Below, in pieces: positions 42,217 to 51,321 of a stretch of 64,000 nt of DNA (the first letter of the stretch is position 1; each line of letters begins with the position of its first letter). The notes under the pieces were generated by a model. It did not search any database, was not told where the DNA came from, and saw nothing but the letters and a program-made list of their open reading frames with translations. The position numbers and the translations under genes were made by a program. Source of the DNA: Thetidibacter halocola (GTDB taxonomy: Bacteria; Pseudomonadota; Alphaproteobacteria; Rhodobacterales; Rhodobacteraceae); the NCBI RefSeq assembly GCF_018224955.1, contig NZ_JAGTUU010000002.1:535100-599099 (forward strand), given 5' to 3'.

Positions 42217-42258
42217 GGCGCCTGACCTTCAAGCCTTCCACAAAAAGGGGCGACCCAG

Positions 42259-44193
42259 ATGCACGCCTATCGCAGCCATACCTGCGCCGCGCTGAACAAA
42301 TCCAACGTGGGCGACACCGTCCGCCTGTCCGGCTGGGTCCACCGCATCCGCGATCACGGCGGGATCCTGTTCATCGACCTGCGCGACCATTATGGCGTGA
42401 CGCAAGTCCTGTGCGACCCCGACAGCCCGGTCTTTTCCGAGGTGGAGAAGGTCCGCAGCGAATGGTGCATCCGCATTGACGGCACGGTGAAGGCGCGGGA
42501 CGAAAGCCTTGTGAACGCCAAGCTGCCCACCGGCGAGATCGAGGTCTTTGTCCGGGATATGGAAGTGCTGGGCGCGGCGGGCGAGCTGCCGCTGATGGTC
42601 TTCGGTGACCAGGAATATCCCGAGGAAACCCGCCTGCGCTATCGCTATCTCGACCTGCGCCGCGAGGCGATGCAGCGCAACATGACGCTGCGGTCCGATG
42701 TGGTGGCCAGCATCCGCAAGCGCATGTGGGGGCAGGGCTTCCGCGAATACCAGACGCCGATCATCACCGCCTCCAGCCCCGAGGGCGCGCGCGACTTCCT
42801 GGTGCCGTCCCGCCTGCATCCGGGCAAGTTCTACGCCCTGCCGCAGGCACCCCAGCAGTTCAAGCAGCTGATCATGGTCTCGGGCTTTGACCGCTATTTC
42901 CAGATCGCGCCCTGCTTCCGCGACGAGGACCCGCGCGCGGATCGGTCTCCCACCGATTTCTACCAGCTGGACATGGAGATGTCCTTTGTCACCCAGCAGG
43001 ACGTGTTCGACACGGTCAGCCCGGTGATCGCGGGCGTGTTCGAGGAATTCGGCGGCGGCCGCAAGGTGGATGACCCCGCGACCTGGCCGCAGATCCCCTA
43101 CAAGGAAGCCGCGCTGAAATACGGCACCGACAAGCCCGATCTGCGCAACCCGATCGAGATGCAGGATGTCTCCGAGCATTTCCGGGGCAGCGGTTTCGCG
43201 ATCTTCGCCAAGCTGCTGGAGCAGGAGGGCACCGAGATCCGCGCGATCCCCGCGCCTGGAGGTGGATCGAAACGCTTTTGTGAGAGAATGAACTCTTTTG
43301 CCCAAAAGGAAGGCCTACCGGGCATGGGCTACATTTTTTGGAGAGACCGATGCGATGTGCTGAGAGGCGAGCTTGGCGAACTGAATTCTCAGCTAGTTAA
43401 AGCTGAAAGGCGCAAGGACACAGAGTCTGTCTCGTCCATCTCGGCCCGAATTGCAGAACTTGGCGCAGAGATTGATCTTCTTGAAGAAGAAGCGAAAAAG
43501 ACGGGGAAGCGGCCAGTTGAGGCGGCTGGTCCGCCTACTCGTATCGGCCCCGAACGGACCGAGGCGATCCGCCAGCAGCTGGGCCTTGGCGTGGGCGACG
43601 CGGCCTTCTTCCTGGGCGGCAAGCCGCAGGCCTTCCAGCGGGTTGCGGGCAAGGCGCGCGACGTGATCGGCGCGGAACTGGGCCTGACGGATCAGGATCG
43701 CTTTGCCTTCGCCTGGATCGTCGATTTCCCGATCTACGAGAAGGACGAGGAAACCGGCGAGATCGACTTCGAGCACAACCCGTTCTCGATGCCCCAGGGT
43801 GGCATGGAGGCGCTGCAGGGCGACCCGATGGCGGTGCGCGGGTTCCAGTACGACCTGGCGTGCAACGGCTATGAACTGGTCTCTGGCGCGATCCGGAACC
43901 ACAAGCCCGAGATCATGCTCAAGGCCTTCGAGATCGCCGGCTACGGCGAGGACGAGGTCAAGTCGCGCTTTGGCGGGCTCTACAAGGCGTTCGGCTATGG
44001 CGCGCCGCCGCATGGCGGCTGCGCGGCGGGCATCGACCGGATCGTGATGCTGCTGGCCGACCAGCAGAACATCCGCGAGGTCATCATGTTCCCGATGAAC
44101 CAGCGCGCCGAAGACCTGCTGATGGGCGCGCCGTCGGAACCTTCCAGCGACCAGTTGATGGAACTGTCCCTGCGGGTTCTGCCGCGCGAGTGA
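42259..44193 (+). CDS. aspS: Aspartyl-tRNA synthetase with coiled-coil insertion
   Basis: 644 aa against about 590 in relatives. The anticodon-binding OB domain ([23 protein letters not shown]), class II motif 2 ([19 protein letters not shown]) and motif 3 ([18 protein letters not shown] Arg) are normal, so the enzyme should be active. Between GYIFWR (ends residue 362) and GPERTEA (starts 430), in or next to the GAD domain, lie 67 residues where orthologues have a short linker; residues about 367-413 look like a coiled coil. Bases 43261-43500 are 50% GC by hand count against about 65% around them, with codons unlike the rest of the gene. The reading frame is unbroken. It may charge both tRNA-Asp and tRNA-Asn, as in many alphaproteobacteria. 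Confidence 0.93.
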   Translation: MHAYRSHTCAALNKSNVGDTVRLSGWVHRIRDHGGILFIDLRDHYGVTQVLCDPDSPVFSEVEKVRSEWCIRIDGTVKARDESLVNAKLPTGEIEVFVRDMEVLGAAGELPLMVFGDQEYPEETRLRYRYLDLRREAMQRNMTLRSDVVASIRKRMWGQGFREYQTPIITASSPEGARDFLVPSRLHPGKFYALPQAPQQFKQLIMVSGFDRYFQIAPCFRDEDPRADRSPTDFYQLDMEMSFVTQQDVFDTVSPVIAGVFEEFGGGRKVDDPATWPQIPYKEAALKYGTDKPDLRNPIEMQDVSEHFRGSGFAIFAKLLEQEGTEIRAIPAPGGGSKRFCERMNSFAQKEGLPGMGYIFWRDRCDVLRGELGELNSQLVKAERRKDTESVSSISARIAELGAEIDLLEEEAKKTGKRPVEAAGPPTRIGPERTEAIRQQLGLGVGDAAFFLGGKPQAFQRVAGKARDVIGAELGLTDQDRFAFAWIVDFPIYEKDEETGEIDFEHNPFSMPQGGMEALQGDPMAVRGFQYDLACNGYELVSGAIRNHKPEIMLKAFEIAGYGEDEVKSRFGGLYKAFGYGAPPHGGCAAGIDRIVMLLADQQNIREVIMFPMNQRAEDLLMGAPSEPSSDQLMELSLRVLPRE

Positions 44194-44309
44194 TTGGACC
44201 TCGCGCCGCGCGAGTGACCGTTCGGCGCGGTTTCGCCAACGTGATCGCGGTGCTCTAGGCGGCGACGGCTGGCAGGGCGTATGCTCTGCCCATTCTGCCG
44301 GAGCCGCCC

Positions 44310-45680
44310 ATGCCCTTCGACCCCCAGCTTGCCGAGATGCGCTTTGGCTGCGGCCTGTCGCCCGGCGTCGCGCCGCCCGACAGCGTGGCAGCGATGCTGG
44401 CGGGGCTGTCGGCACCCGACTCCATGGCGGCGCGTTTTCCCGTGGCGTCTTTCGCCGCCCTGCTGCCCCGCATCGCCGAAGAACGCGCGCTGCAAAAACG
44501 ACGTCGCGAGGTTTCCGGCACGTCCGCCGAAAAGGAGGCACGGCAGGCCATCAAGGCCGCCCGCCTGGCGCTGAACACTGTTGCGGCGCAGGCACTAACC
44601 GCGCACATGCTGCGCCGCGCCCACAGCGATACGCCATTGCGCGAGCGGCTGGAGGATTTCTGGGCCGATCATTTCACCGCGCAGGGCAAGGAGGCCGCGC
44701 TGCGCGCCGCCGGACCCGCCTATGTCGAGGAGGCGATCCGCCCGAACGTCGCGGGCCGTTTCGAGGATCTGCTGATCGCCGCCGCCACCCATCCGCTGAT
44801 GGTGCATTACCTGGACCAGAACCGGTCCTTCGGGCCCGGGTCGAAGGCCGCGCGCGGCCGGGGACTGAACGAGAACCTCGCCCGCGAGATCCTCGAACTG
44901 CACACTCTGGGCGTCGGTGGGCCATATACGCAAGACGATGTGCGGCAGCTGGCCGAGTTGCTGACCGGGCTCAGCTTCAACGTCGAGGCAGGCCGGGTGT
45001 TTCTGCCGCGCCGTGCCGAGCCGGGGGCGGAAACCGTCCTGGGCCGCGCCTATGGCGGTGCGCAACCCGGCCTTGGCGACATTGAGGCGGTGCTGCGCGA
45101 CCTCGGCCGCCACCCCGCCACCGCGCGGCACATCACGCGCAAGCTGGCAGTGCATTTCGTCTCTGAAACCCCCGACGCCGCGCTGCTGACCTCGATGGAG
45201 GAAGCCTGGCTTTCGACGGAGGGCGACCTGCAGGCGGTTCTTGCGGCGCTGCTCGATCACCCCGCGGCGTGGGCCGGGGTGGGCCGCGTCAAGCGTCCTG
45301 CGCTGTTCATGGCTTCGGCCTGCCGGGCGCTGGCCCTGCCCGGGACGGCGCTGGAGGGGCGAAAACCCCCGGCGGTGGCGCGGTTGTTCGCGAGGCCCAT
45401 GGCACTGATGGGGCAGGTCTGGCTGCGCCCGCCGGGGCCGGATGGCTTTCCCGATGCCGACTCGGCCTGGATCACGCCGCAGGGCGTGGCGACGCGGCTG
45501 CAATGGGCGCTGACCGTGCCGCAGCGGCTGGTCGGCGACCTGCCCGACCCACGGGCTTTTGTCGACACGGCGTTGGGGGGGCGCGCGACCGGGGCGGTGC
45601 GTTTTGCCGCCGGGGCGGCGGAAAGCCGGGCGGACGGGATCGGCCTCGTGCTGGCCTCGCCGGCGTTTCAAAGGATGTGA
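44310..45680 (+). CDS. DUF1800-family protein
   Basis: 456 aa. The DUF1800 pattern is clear: LRERLEDFWADHFTAQGKE near residue 110, NENLAREILELHTLGVGGPYTQDDVRQLAELLTG in the middle (here only quoted as a marker) and ITRKLAVHFVSE near 275. Function is unknown; in bacteria this family is almost always paired with a DUF1501 protein, as here, 4 bases downstream. I see no obvious signal peptide, so it may act in the cytoplasm or leave with its partner. Confidence 0.85.
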   Translation: MPFDPQLAEMRFGCGLSPGVAPPDSVAAMLAGLSAPDSMAARFPVASFAALLPRIAEERALQKRRREVSGTSAEKEARQAIKAARLALNTVAAQALTAHMLRRAHSDTPLRERLEDFWADHFTAQGKEAALRAAGPAYVEEAIRPNVAGRFEDLLIAAATHPLMVHYLDQNRSFGPGSKAARGRGLNENLAREILELHTLGVGGPYTQDDVRQLAELLTGLSFNVEAGRVFLPRRAEPGAETVLGRAYGGAQPGLGDIEAVLRDLGRHPATARHITRKLAVHFVSETPDAALLTSMEEAWLSTEGDLQAVLAALLDHPAAWAGVGRVKRPALFMASACRALALPGTALEGRKPPAVARLFARPMALMGQVWLRPPGPDGFPDADSAWITPQGVATRLQWALTVPQRLVGDLPDPRAFVDTALGGRATGAVRFAAGAAESRADGIGLVLASPAFQRM

Positions 45681-45684
45681 GGCG

Positions 45685-46896
45685 ATGGACAGACGCGGTT
45701 TCCTGACACGATCCCTGGCGCTGGGCTGTTCGGCCGCTGCCAGTCCGCTGCTGACGCCGGTCAGCTTTGCGGCCGCGCCGGGCGAAGCGCGGCTGGTGGT
45801 CATCATCCTGCGCGGGGCGATGGACGGGCTCGATGTTGTGGCGCCGCATGGCGACCCGGATTTCGCGGGTCTGCGCGGTGGCGTGTCGCTGGGCGGCGCG
45901 GGCGGGCATGTCGACCTCGACGGGTTCCACGCCCTGCATCCGGCGCTGTCGCCGCTGCTGCCCCTGTGGCAGGCGGGCGACCTCGGCGCGGTGCACGCCG
46001 TCTCGACCCCCTATCGCGACAAGCGCAGCCATTTTGACGGGCAGGACATCCTCGAAGCCGGGGTGGTGGGGCTGGACGACGGAGCGGTGCGCGAGGGCTG
46101 GCTCAACCGCATGATGCAGCACATGCCGGATGGACGGATGCAGACCGCCTGGGCGGTGGGGCGCGATCCCCAACTGATCCTGGACGGACCGGTGCCGGTC
46201 TCGCGCTGGGCGCCCGAGGCCGACCTCGCGCTGTCGCCGCAGGCGGCGCTGCTGGCGCGGCAGGTGATGAAAACGGACCCGGCGATGGCGGCCGCGCTGG
46301 ACGAGGCGTTCCGCGTGGCCGATGCCGATGGAGACCCGCTGATGCTGACGCCGGGGGAGGGCGACGGCATGGCGGCGATGGCGGCGGGCGGCGGCGGACC
46401 CGGCCCGGCCCGGCGCATCGCCGATTTCGTCGCCGAACAACTGCGGGGCGAGGCACGGATCGCCGCGTTTTCGCTGAATGGCTGGGACACGCACGCGGCA
46501 CAGGCTCGTGGCCTGCCCCGGGCGCTGAGCGCGCTGTCGAACACGATCCTCGGCCTGCGCGAAGGGCTTGGACCGACCTGGGGGCAGACGGCGGTGCTGG
46601 CGATGACCGAGTTCGGACGGACGGCGCGGATGAACGGCTCGGACGGGACGGATCATGGCACCGGGGGCGCGATGCTGTTCGCCGGTGGCGCGCTGCGCGG
46701 CGGGCGTGTTCTGGGCGAATGGCCGGGCCTGTCCGAGGCGGCGCTCTATGACCGGCGCGACCTGATGCCCACGCGCGACCTGCGCGCCCATGCCGGTTGG
46801 GTGATCGGCGGGCTGTTTGGCCTAGGCCGGTCCGAGATCGAGCAGGCGGTCTTTCCGGGTCTCGACCTGGGGTCCGATCCGGGTCTTCTGGCCTGA
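45685..46896 (+). CDS. DUF1501-family Tat-exported protein
   Basis: 403 aa. The N-terminus MDRRGFLTRSLALGCSAAAS is a twin-arginine signal (RRGFL), so the protein is folded before export. The DUF1501 (sulfatase-like fold) markers are LVVIILRGAMDGLDVV, HFDGQDILEAG, NGWDTHAAQ and MTEFGRTARMNGSDGTDHGTG; the conserved Asp/His residues suggest a metal site. Reaction unknown. ATG at 45685 with GGATGTGAGGCG upstream. It is co-transcribed with the DUF1800 gene, the usual pair. Confidence 0.85.
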   Translation: MDRRGFLTRSLALGCSAAASPLLTPVSFAAAPGEARLVVIILRGAMDGLDVVAPHGDPDFAGLRGGVSLGGAGGHVDLDGFHALHPALSPLLPLWQAGDLGAVHAVSTPYRDKRSHFDGQDILEAGVVGLDDGAVREGWLNRMMQHMPDGRMQTAWAVGRDPQLILDGPVPVSRWAPEADLALSPQAALLARQVMKTDPAMAAALDEAFRVADADGDPLMLTPGEGDGMAAMAAGGGGPGPARRIADFVAEQLRGEARIAAFSLNGWDTHAAQARGLPRALSALSNTILGLREGLGPTWGQTAVLAMTEFGRTARMNGSDGTDHGTGGAMLFAGGALRGGRVLGEWPGLSEAALYDRRDLMPTRDLRAHAGWVIGGLFGLGRSEIEQAVFPGLDLGSDPGLLA

Positions 46897-47022
46897 GCGG
46901 GACGGCCTGCGGCGCTGTTCCGCCTGCGGCGGAAGGCGCCCCGCCCGCCGTCCCATGCCGCCCGCGCTTGCCGTGGGCCGCCCGCGCCGGTTGCGGGCAA
47001 AGTGCGCCTGCTGATGCGCTTT

Positions 47023-47739
47023 CTAGATTGCGACCTTGTCGTTCAGCCGATCCTGGATCAGCGCCGCAAGCCGCGCGACGCTGGCCTGCATCGCGGCGCC
47101 CTGATTGCGGGCCCGCGCGAGATCCTCGGCCGCCTTTTGCAGCGGGGTATCGCCGGCGCTGCGGGCCACGCCGCCCAGGAACTGGGTGACATAGTCCAGC
47201 ATCCGCCCGTCGTCGCTGTCATCCAGCACGTCGGCCGCGTGGGCCATGTCGTCGCGATAGGCGGTGGGATCGGGCCGCACCGGGTCGTCGCTGACCAGCC
47301 GGGGCCCCGGGGGCTGCCGGTCGGTCGGCAGTCTGCGCAGGATGGCGTTCTGGAAGGCCATGACCGACGAGATCGGCTTTGCCAGAAAGCCATCGGCGCC
47401 GGCGGCCAGCGCCACCTCTTCGGCAAAACTGTCGCCCGAGGTGCCGAGGATCACGTCGACCCGCGGGCAGGCAACCGAAAGCTCGGAGATCAGTTCCGCC
47501 CCCGACCCGTCAGGCAGGCCGAGGTCCACGATCACCGCGCTGGGCCTGTAGACCGACAGGTGCCGCCGGGCCGAGGCGAGGCAATCGGCCCGCCGGATCC
47601 GTGCGCCCGAGCGCAGGCACAACAGCCGCATCGCATCGCAGGCGTATCGGCTGTCTTCCACCACCAGAACGGTCAGCCCCAGAAGGGGCCGCGTCGCGGT
47701 GGGACGCAGGTGCATGTTCAGATGATTCATGTCGTCCAT
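47023..47739 (-). CDS. Response-regulator receiver protein
   Basis: 238 aa. A receiver domain spans about residues 20-140: acidic pair VVEDS near 28, phospho-acceptor Asp in AVIVDLGLPDGSG, switch Thr/Ser in LGTSGD and Lys in LAKPIS. The remaining 95 or so residues are helical with no DNA-binding domain that I recognise, so output is probably by protein contact. The ATG at 47739 after GGAGGGGAAC is the best start. No histidine kinase is adjacent. The 130 bases before its stop carry only GC-rich inverted repeats. Confidence 0.8.
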   Translation of the reverse strand: MDDMNHLNMHLRPTATRPLLGLTVLVVEDSRYACDAMRLLCLRSGARIRRADCLASARRHLSVYRPSAVIVDLGLPDGSGAELISELSVACPRVDVILGTSGDSFAEEVALAAGADGFLAKPISSVMAFQNAILRRLPTDRQPPGPRLVSDDPVRPDPTAYRDDMAHAADVLDDSDDGRMLDYVTQFLGGVARSAGDTPLQKAAEDLARARNQGAAMQASVARLAALIQDRLNDKVAI

Positions 47740-47869
47740 GTTCCCCTCCAAGGCGAATGCGACTCGACTTTGACTCGGCTTGGCTAACAGGCGGTTAATG
47801 GACGCACCGTCTTGCCTGACCGTGGGTGGCTGCGCCATATGGGCGGCAGATCAGCCACAGGAGAGACCC

Positions 47870-48274
47870 ATGATCGGCCGCCTGAACCATGTCGCCATCG
47901 CCGTTCCCGACCTGGAAGCCGCCTCGGAGCAATACCGCCACGCGCTGGGCGCCAAGGTCGGCGCGCCGCAGGACGAACCCGATCACGGCGTGACCGTGGT
48001 TTTCATCGAACTGCCGAACACCAAGATCGAGCTGCTTTATCCCTTGGGCGAGGACAGCCCGATCAAGGGTTTTCTCGACAAGAACCCCTCGGGCGGCATC
48101 CACCATGTCTGCTACGAGGTCGATGACATCCTGGCTGCGCGCGACCACCTGAAGGCCACCGGTGCCCGTGTGCTGGGCTCGGGTGAGCCCAAGATCGGAG
48201 CGCACGGCAAGCCGGTGCTTTTCCTGCATCCCAAGGATTTCAACGGCTGCCTCGTGGAACTGGAGCAGGTCTGA
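47870..48274 (+). CDS. mce: Methylmalonyl-CoA epimerase
   Basis: 134 aa glyoxalase/VOC-fold enzyme that interconverts the R and S forms of methylmalonyl-CoA in propionate metabolism. Markers are IGRLNHVAIAVPDLEAASEQY (His metal ligand in NHVAIAV), TKIELLYPLGEDSPI and GGIHHVCYEVDD, ending FNGCLVELEQV. Length is typical. Its stop codon overlaps the start of the DUF1467 gene, an arrangement common in alphaproteobacteria. Confidence 0.93.
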   Translation: MIGRLNHVAIAVPDLEAASEQYRHALGAKVGAPQDEPDHGVTVVFIELPNTKIELLYPLGEDSPIKGFLDKNPSGGIHHVCYEVDDILAARDHLKATGARVLGSGEPKIGAHGKPVLFLHPKDFNGCLVELEQV

Positions 48275-48561
48275 TGGGAATCACCTCGGCACTCGTGCTC
48301 TACGCGGTCATCTGGTTCATGACCTTCCTGATCGTGATCCCCATCCGGCTTAAGACGCAGGGCGACATGGGCAAGGTCGTGCCCGGCACCCATGCCGGCA
48401 GCCCAGAGGTTCACAACCTCAAGCGCAAGGCCTGGATCACCACCGGCGTGTCGGCCGTGCTGTGGGCCATCATCGCTGGAATCATCGTGTCGGGGGTCAT
48501 CACCGTGCGGGATCTCGACGGTTGGATGTTCAACCGGATGGGGCCCCCCTCGGGGCAGTGA
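48274..48561 (+). CDS. DUF1467-family small membrane protein
   Basis: 95 aa with two membrane helices (about residues 5-25 and 55-77) and a short loop PIRLKTQGDMGKVVPGTHAGSP that is the family signature. Function unknown. It starts on the last base of the mce stop codon and is clearly co-expressed with it. Confidence 0.88.
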   Translation: MGITSALVLYAVIWFMTFLIVIPIRLKTQGDMGKVVPGTHAGSPEVHNLKRKAWITTGVSAVLWAIIAGIIVSGVITVRDLDGWMFNRMGPPSGQ

Positions 48562-48620
48562 GGGCCGCCACCGCGCGGATCGGCCCTTAAACCCTGGAGT
48601 TTTCCAGCGTTGACGGGGTA

Positions 48621-48651
48621 ACCCGCCCGGAACCCGAAGTCCCGGGCGGGT
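48621..48651. terminator. Hairpin between convergent DUF1467 and hemerythrin genes
   Basis: ACCCGCCCGG (48621-48630) pairs with CCGGGCGGGT (48642-48651). The T run after it is short (TTCTG), so efficiency is uncertain. Confidence 0.6.
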
Positions 48652-48655
48652 TCTG

Positions 48656-49222
48656 TCAGCCGCGCAGGCGGTGGTGCAGGATGATCGGCACGGCAAGCTC
48701 TTCCTCGTCGCCGAGATGCCGGTCGAGCAGCGCCTCGACCGCCTGCGTGTGTTCATGCAGGCACCCGGCCTCGTCCCGCGCCTGCCCTTGGTCCAGCTGG
48801 ATCAGCTGGATGGTGCGGTTGGCGCTGCGGGTCAAGTCGTGCAGCACACCGTCGAGCATGGTGTGATCCTTTTCGAGGATCGCTAGCCCGCTTTCGAAAC
48901 GCGGATCGGCGGCGGCGAGTTCAGGAAAATACGACCTGTCCTCGAAATGGTGGTGGCCGTGCAGGCTGACGACCAGAGCGTGCCCGGCGCGGCCAAGGCG
49001 GTCGGCATAAAGTTCTCCGTCCCGCGCCTTGTCCAGATACGCCTCGGTCTCGGCGGTCAGGGTCGCGGCCAGCCGGCGGAACCCCTGGTGCGCGCCGAGC
49101 CAATTGCGCGTGGCGCGGGCAAAGCCGGGATGATCCTCCCAGGCGTCGCGGGGATAGTCGCGCAGCAGGACGCGCATGGCGTCGGGCATGGGGGCGGTGC
49201 GGATGGTAGGTGTATCGAGCAT
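48656..49222 (-). CDS. Hemerythrin-domain protein
   Basis: 188 aa. The four-helix hemerythrin/HHE pattern is present: HQGFRRLAAT near residue 43, HGHHHFEDRSYFPEL near 91, LEKDHTMLDGVLHDL near 118 and HLGDEEELAVPIILHH near 168 supply the His/Glu/Asp iron ligands. Likely binds a di-iron centre for oxygen, NO or iron handling. The ATG at 49222 after GGAGAGTGCT is chosen. Confidence 0.85.
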   Translation of the reverse strand: MLDTPTIRTAPMPDAMRVLLRDYPRDAWEDHPGFARATRNWLGAHQGFRRLAATLTAETEAYLDKARDGELYADRLGRAGHALVVSLHGHHHFEDRSYFPELAAADPRFESGLAILEKDHTMLDGVLHDLTRSANRTIQLIQLDQGQARDEAGCLHEHTQAVEALLDRHLGDEEELAVPIILHHRLRG

Positions 49223-49309
49223 AGCACTCTCCTTTCGCCCTCCATCTGGGGGGCGCGGCCCCGCCGCCACAGGCCCAGCCGCGCACAGTCGCGGTGCGTG
49301 GGCGGCCTC

Positions 49310-49999
49310 TCAGCGGCGCGAGAGTCGGTGGAAAAGGTGCGTGAATGTGGCCGCGCCGAGGACCGGGATCACCAGGTTCATCAGCGGAATCGTCAGCGGG
49401 ATCGCCATCAGCACTCCCGCCGCCCAGATGCGCATCGCGTGTTGCCGGCGCAGGCGGGCGGCCTCTTCCCGTCCGACCCGGCGGATCGCGGCGAGCGTGA
49501 AGTACTCCCGTCCCAGCAGGAACCCGTTCAGCCCCCAGAAGATCAGCGGCGCGATCGGGCTGAGGAAAAGATACAGAACCAGCGCGACCGCGTTCGCCGC
49601 GATCAGAACGCCGAGGAAGCTGGCGGTGTCGCGCAGCGCGTCCGCGACGGGCACCTCGGTCGCGGGACCGAGACCGGGGTAGTGCCGGTCCTCGACCGCC
49701 TGGGCCACGTCGTCGAGAAAGATCGAGGTCATCGACGAGGCCACGGGGATCATCAGGAAGACCGACAGGACCAGCATCAGCGGTAGCATCGCCCAGCTGG
49801 CGACATTGTCGATCCAGGTCACCGTGCCGATCCAGGGCAACGTCACCGCATCCCCCACGAAGACCCCCACACCCCAGACCACCAGTGCCGTGAAGCCGAA
49901 GAGCAGCGCCAGCGTCAGCCCGATCCCGCGCAGCAGCACCGAGCGGAACCGCGCGTCGCCCATCTGGCCCAGCGCCGAGACGAAGCTTGTCAGGATCAT
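49310..49999 (-). CDS. EI24/CysZ-like membrane protein
   Basis: 229 aa with four main membrane helices (about residues 25-45, 65-90, 130-160 and 190-215) and the EI24-domain markers FWGLNGFLLGREYFTLAA. Members include the sulfate permease CysZ, but nothing here fixes a substrate. The ATG at 49999 overlaps the stop of the nitroreductase gene upstream (ATGA), so the two are translationally coupled. Confidence 0.8.
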   Translation of the reverse strand: MILTSFVSALGQMGDARFRSVLLRGIGLTLALLFGFTALVVWGVGVFVGDAVTLPWIGTVTWIDNVASWAMLPLMLVLSVFLMIPVASSMTSIFLDDVAQAVEDRHYPGLGPATEVPVADALRDTASFLGVLIAANAVALVLYLFLSPIAPLIFWGLNGFLLGREYFTLAAIRRVGREEAARLRRQHAMRIWAAGVLMAIPLTIPLMNLVIPVLGAATFTHLFHRLSRR

Positions 50000-50574
50000 T
50001 CCGACATCCAACTGGTGATGCGGTCTAGGTCGGGGCGCGGGCGGTCGGGCGGGGTGCTGGTTTCGGTGCCGATATGCACGAAGCCCGCGATCCGCTCGTT
50101 CGAGGCCAGCCCCAACGCGCCTTCGACGAAGCCGCGGTCGTGGCTGGCCCAGCCGGACAGCCAGTTTGCGCCCCAGCCGCTGGCCAGCGCGGCGTTGAGC
50201 AGCGCGAGGCAGACCGCGCCGGCGGAATAGGTCATCTCGATCGCGGGGATCTTGTCGCTGTCCTTGCGGACCTCGATCACCGCCACGGCAAGCGGGCTGT
50301 CGGCGAAGGCGGCGCGCGCCTTGGCGATGTCCTCGGCGCTCTTGCCCAGCCTGCCACCGGCCTCTTCAGTAGCCTCGGCAAGCCGTGCCAGCGCCGCCCC
50401 CTGCAGCACGATGAAGCGCCAGGGCTCCAGCTTGCCGTGGTCGGGGCTGCGGGCGGCGGCGGTCAGGATCGGGCGCAGGGCCTCGGCATCGGGGGTCGGC
50501 GCGCGCAGCGTCTTGGCCGGGCGCGAACGGCGCGTCAGCAGGAATTCCATCGCCTGCGGGTTCGGATCGGGCAT
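49996..50574 (-). CDS. Nitroreductase-family protein (YdjA-like)
   Basis: 192 aa FMN-dependent oxidoreductase fold. FMN-contacting segments are FLLTRRSRPAKTL near residue 11, AARSPDHGKLEPWRFIVL near 40 and the late GLASNERIAGFVHIGT. The small size and missing long helix pair fit the YdjA/TdsD branch. Physiological substrate unknown. First gene of a two-gene unit with the EI24-like protein. Confidence 0.87.
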   Translation of the reverse strand: MPDPNPQAMEFLLTRRSRPAKTLRAPTPDAEALRPILTAAARSPDHGKLEPWRFIVLQGAALARLAEATEEAGGRLGKSAEDIAKARAAFADSPLAVAVIEVRKDSDKIPAIEMTYSAGAVCLALLNAALASGWGANWLSGWASHDRGFVEGALGLASNERIAGFVHIGTETSTPPDRPRPDLDRITSWMSE

Positions 50575-50677
50575 CGTCTCTTCCTTTGTGCTGCGCTCTA
50601 TGTCTGCGCGACGCGGCGGGGTTTCAACCGGGAAATGCCGGGTTTCGTTCCGGCGCCTTGCGCGTCAGGATAAGCGG

Positions 50678-50935
50678 ATGAGCGATCCCGACCTCTCCGA
50701 CCTCGCCGTGCCGGGCGCCACGCTGGCCGTTCGCGTCACGCCGCGCGCCGCGCGCAACGCGATCCAGCGCGAGGGTGACACCCTGCGCGTCACCGTCACC
50801 ACCGTTCCCGAGAACGGCAAGGCCAATACCGCCGTGATCCGCATGCTGGCCAAGTCGCTGGGCGTGCCGAAATCGCGGCTGACGCTGATCCGCGGCGAAA
50901 CCGGGCGGGACAAGGTCTTTCGAATCGAGGGGTGA
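50678..50935 (+). CDS. DUF167 (YggU-like) protein
   Basis: 85 aa. The family pattern LAVRVTPRAARNAI, VTTVPENGKANTAVIRMLAKSLGVPKSRLTLI and the GETGRDKVFRI end is complete. Function is unknown although the family is widespread. Divergent from the nitroreductase gene. Confidence 0.9.
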   Translation: MSDPDLSDLAVPGATLAVRVTPRAARNAIQREGDTLRVTVTTVPENGKANTAVIRMLAKSLGVPKSRLTLIRGETGRDKVFRIEG

Positions 50936-51010
50936 GAGGCTTGAACAAGCCATCGCAGCGGCACGCGCTTCAATTAACAAGCTTTTGATAATAATTCATA
51001 AAATTTCTCA

Positions 51011-51030
51011 ATGTTTCGCGTGCGAAACAT
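51011..51030. repeat. 20-bp palindrome in an AT-rich patch
   Basis: ATGTTTCGCGTGCGAAACAT, symmetric except at the centre. It lies in the 99-base gap between convergent genes, next to an AT-rich stretch (about 50973-51010) unlike the rest of the window. Read on the minus strand it is a hairpin followed by a T-rich run, so a terminator for the 81 aa gene is one explanation. Confidence 0.6.
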
Positions 51031-51034
51031 CCGA

Positions 51035-51280
51035 TCAGCGTTTCTGACCTTTCTCGACCCGGCGATACACGCCCTCGGGCAGGTCGATCGCGGCGGCGAG
51101 GTCGCGCATCTGGGTCCAGGACAGGGTGATCTTCTGCATCGTGTCGGTGCGGGCGTCGTATTGCTCGACGGTCACGCATTCCTCGAAGGACGAGATGACG
51201 ATGTCCTCCTGCAAGGGGACCTCGCCCTCATCCACGAGGGTGACGATGGTGGCGTCGAAATCGTGCTCGATACTGAACAT
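51035..51280 (-). CDS. Small conserved hypothetical protein
   Basis: 81 aa acidic protein (MFSIEHDFDATIVTLVDEGE, ending EGVYRRVEKGQKR). Codon use matches its neighbours, and the reading frame has a sensible start with a purine-rich upstream. I do not recognise a domain. It resembles short conserved Rhodobacterales proteins; function not assigned. Confidence 0.6.
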   Translation of the reverse strand: MFSIEHDFDATIVTLVDEGEVPLQEDIVISSFEECVTVEQYDARTDTMQKITLSWTQMRDLAAAIDLPEGVYRRVEKGQKR

Positions 51281-51301
51281 GGGCCCAGCCTAGCGCGCCG
51301 C

Positions 51302-51316
51302 GTTTCGCGGCGAAAC
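51302..51316. repeat. Palindrome GTTTCGCGGCGAAAC, copy 1
   Basis: 15-base inverted repeat GTTTCGC-G-GCGAAAC between the 81 aa gene and the DCC-family gene. The identical sequence is at 53469-53483 and a related one at 51011-51030. Confidence 0.7.
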
Positions 51317-51321
51317 CCCTG

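Noticed and set aside
49310..49999. Naming the EI24-domain protein CysZ
   Set aside because: No sulfate-assimilation genes are near and the domain alone does not define the substrate.
51011..51030. ATGTTTCGCGTGCGAAACAT as a chromosomal parS site
   Set aside because: Resembles TGTTTCACGTGAAACA but is two bases longer in the centre, and no parA/parB or origin genes are in the window.
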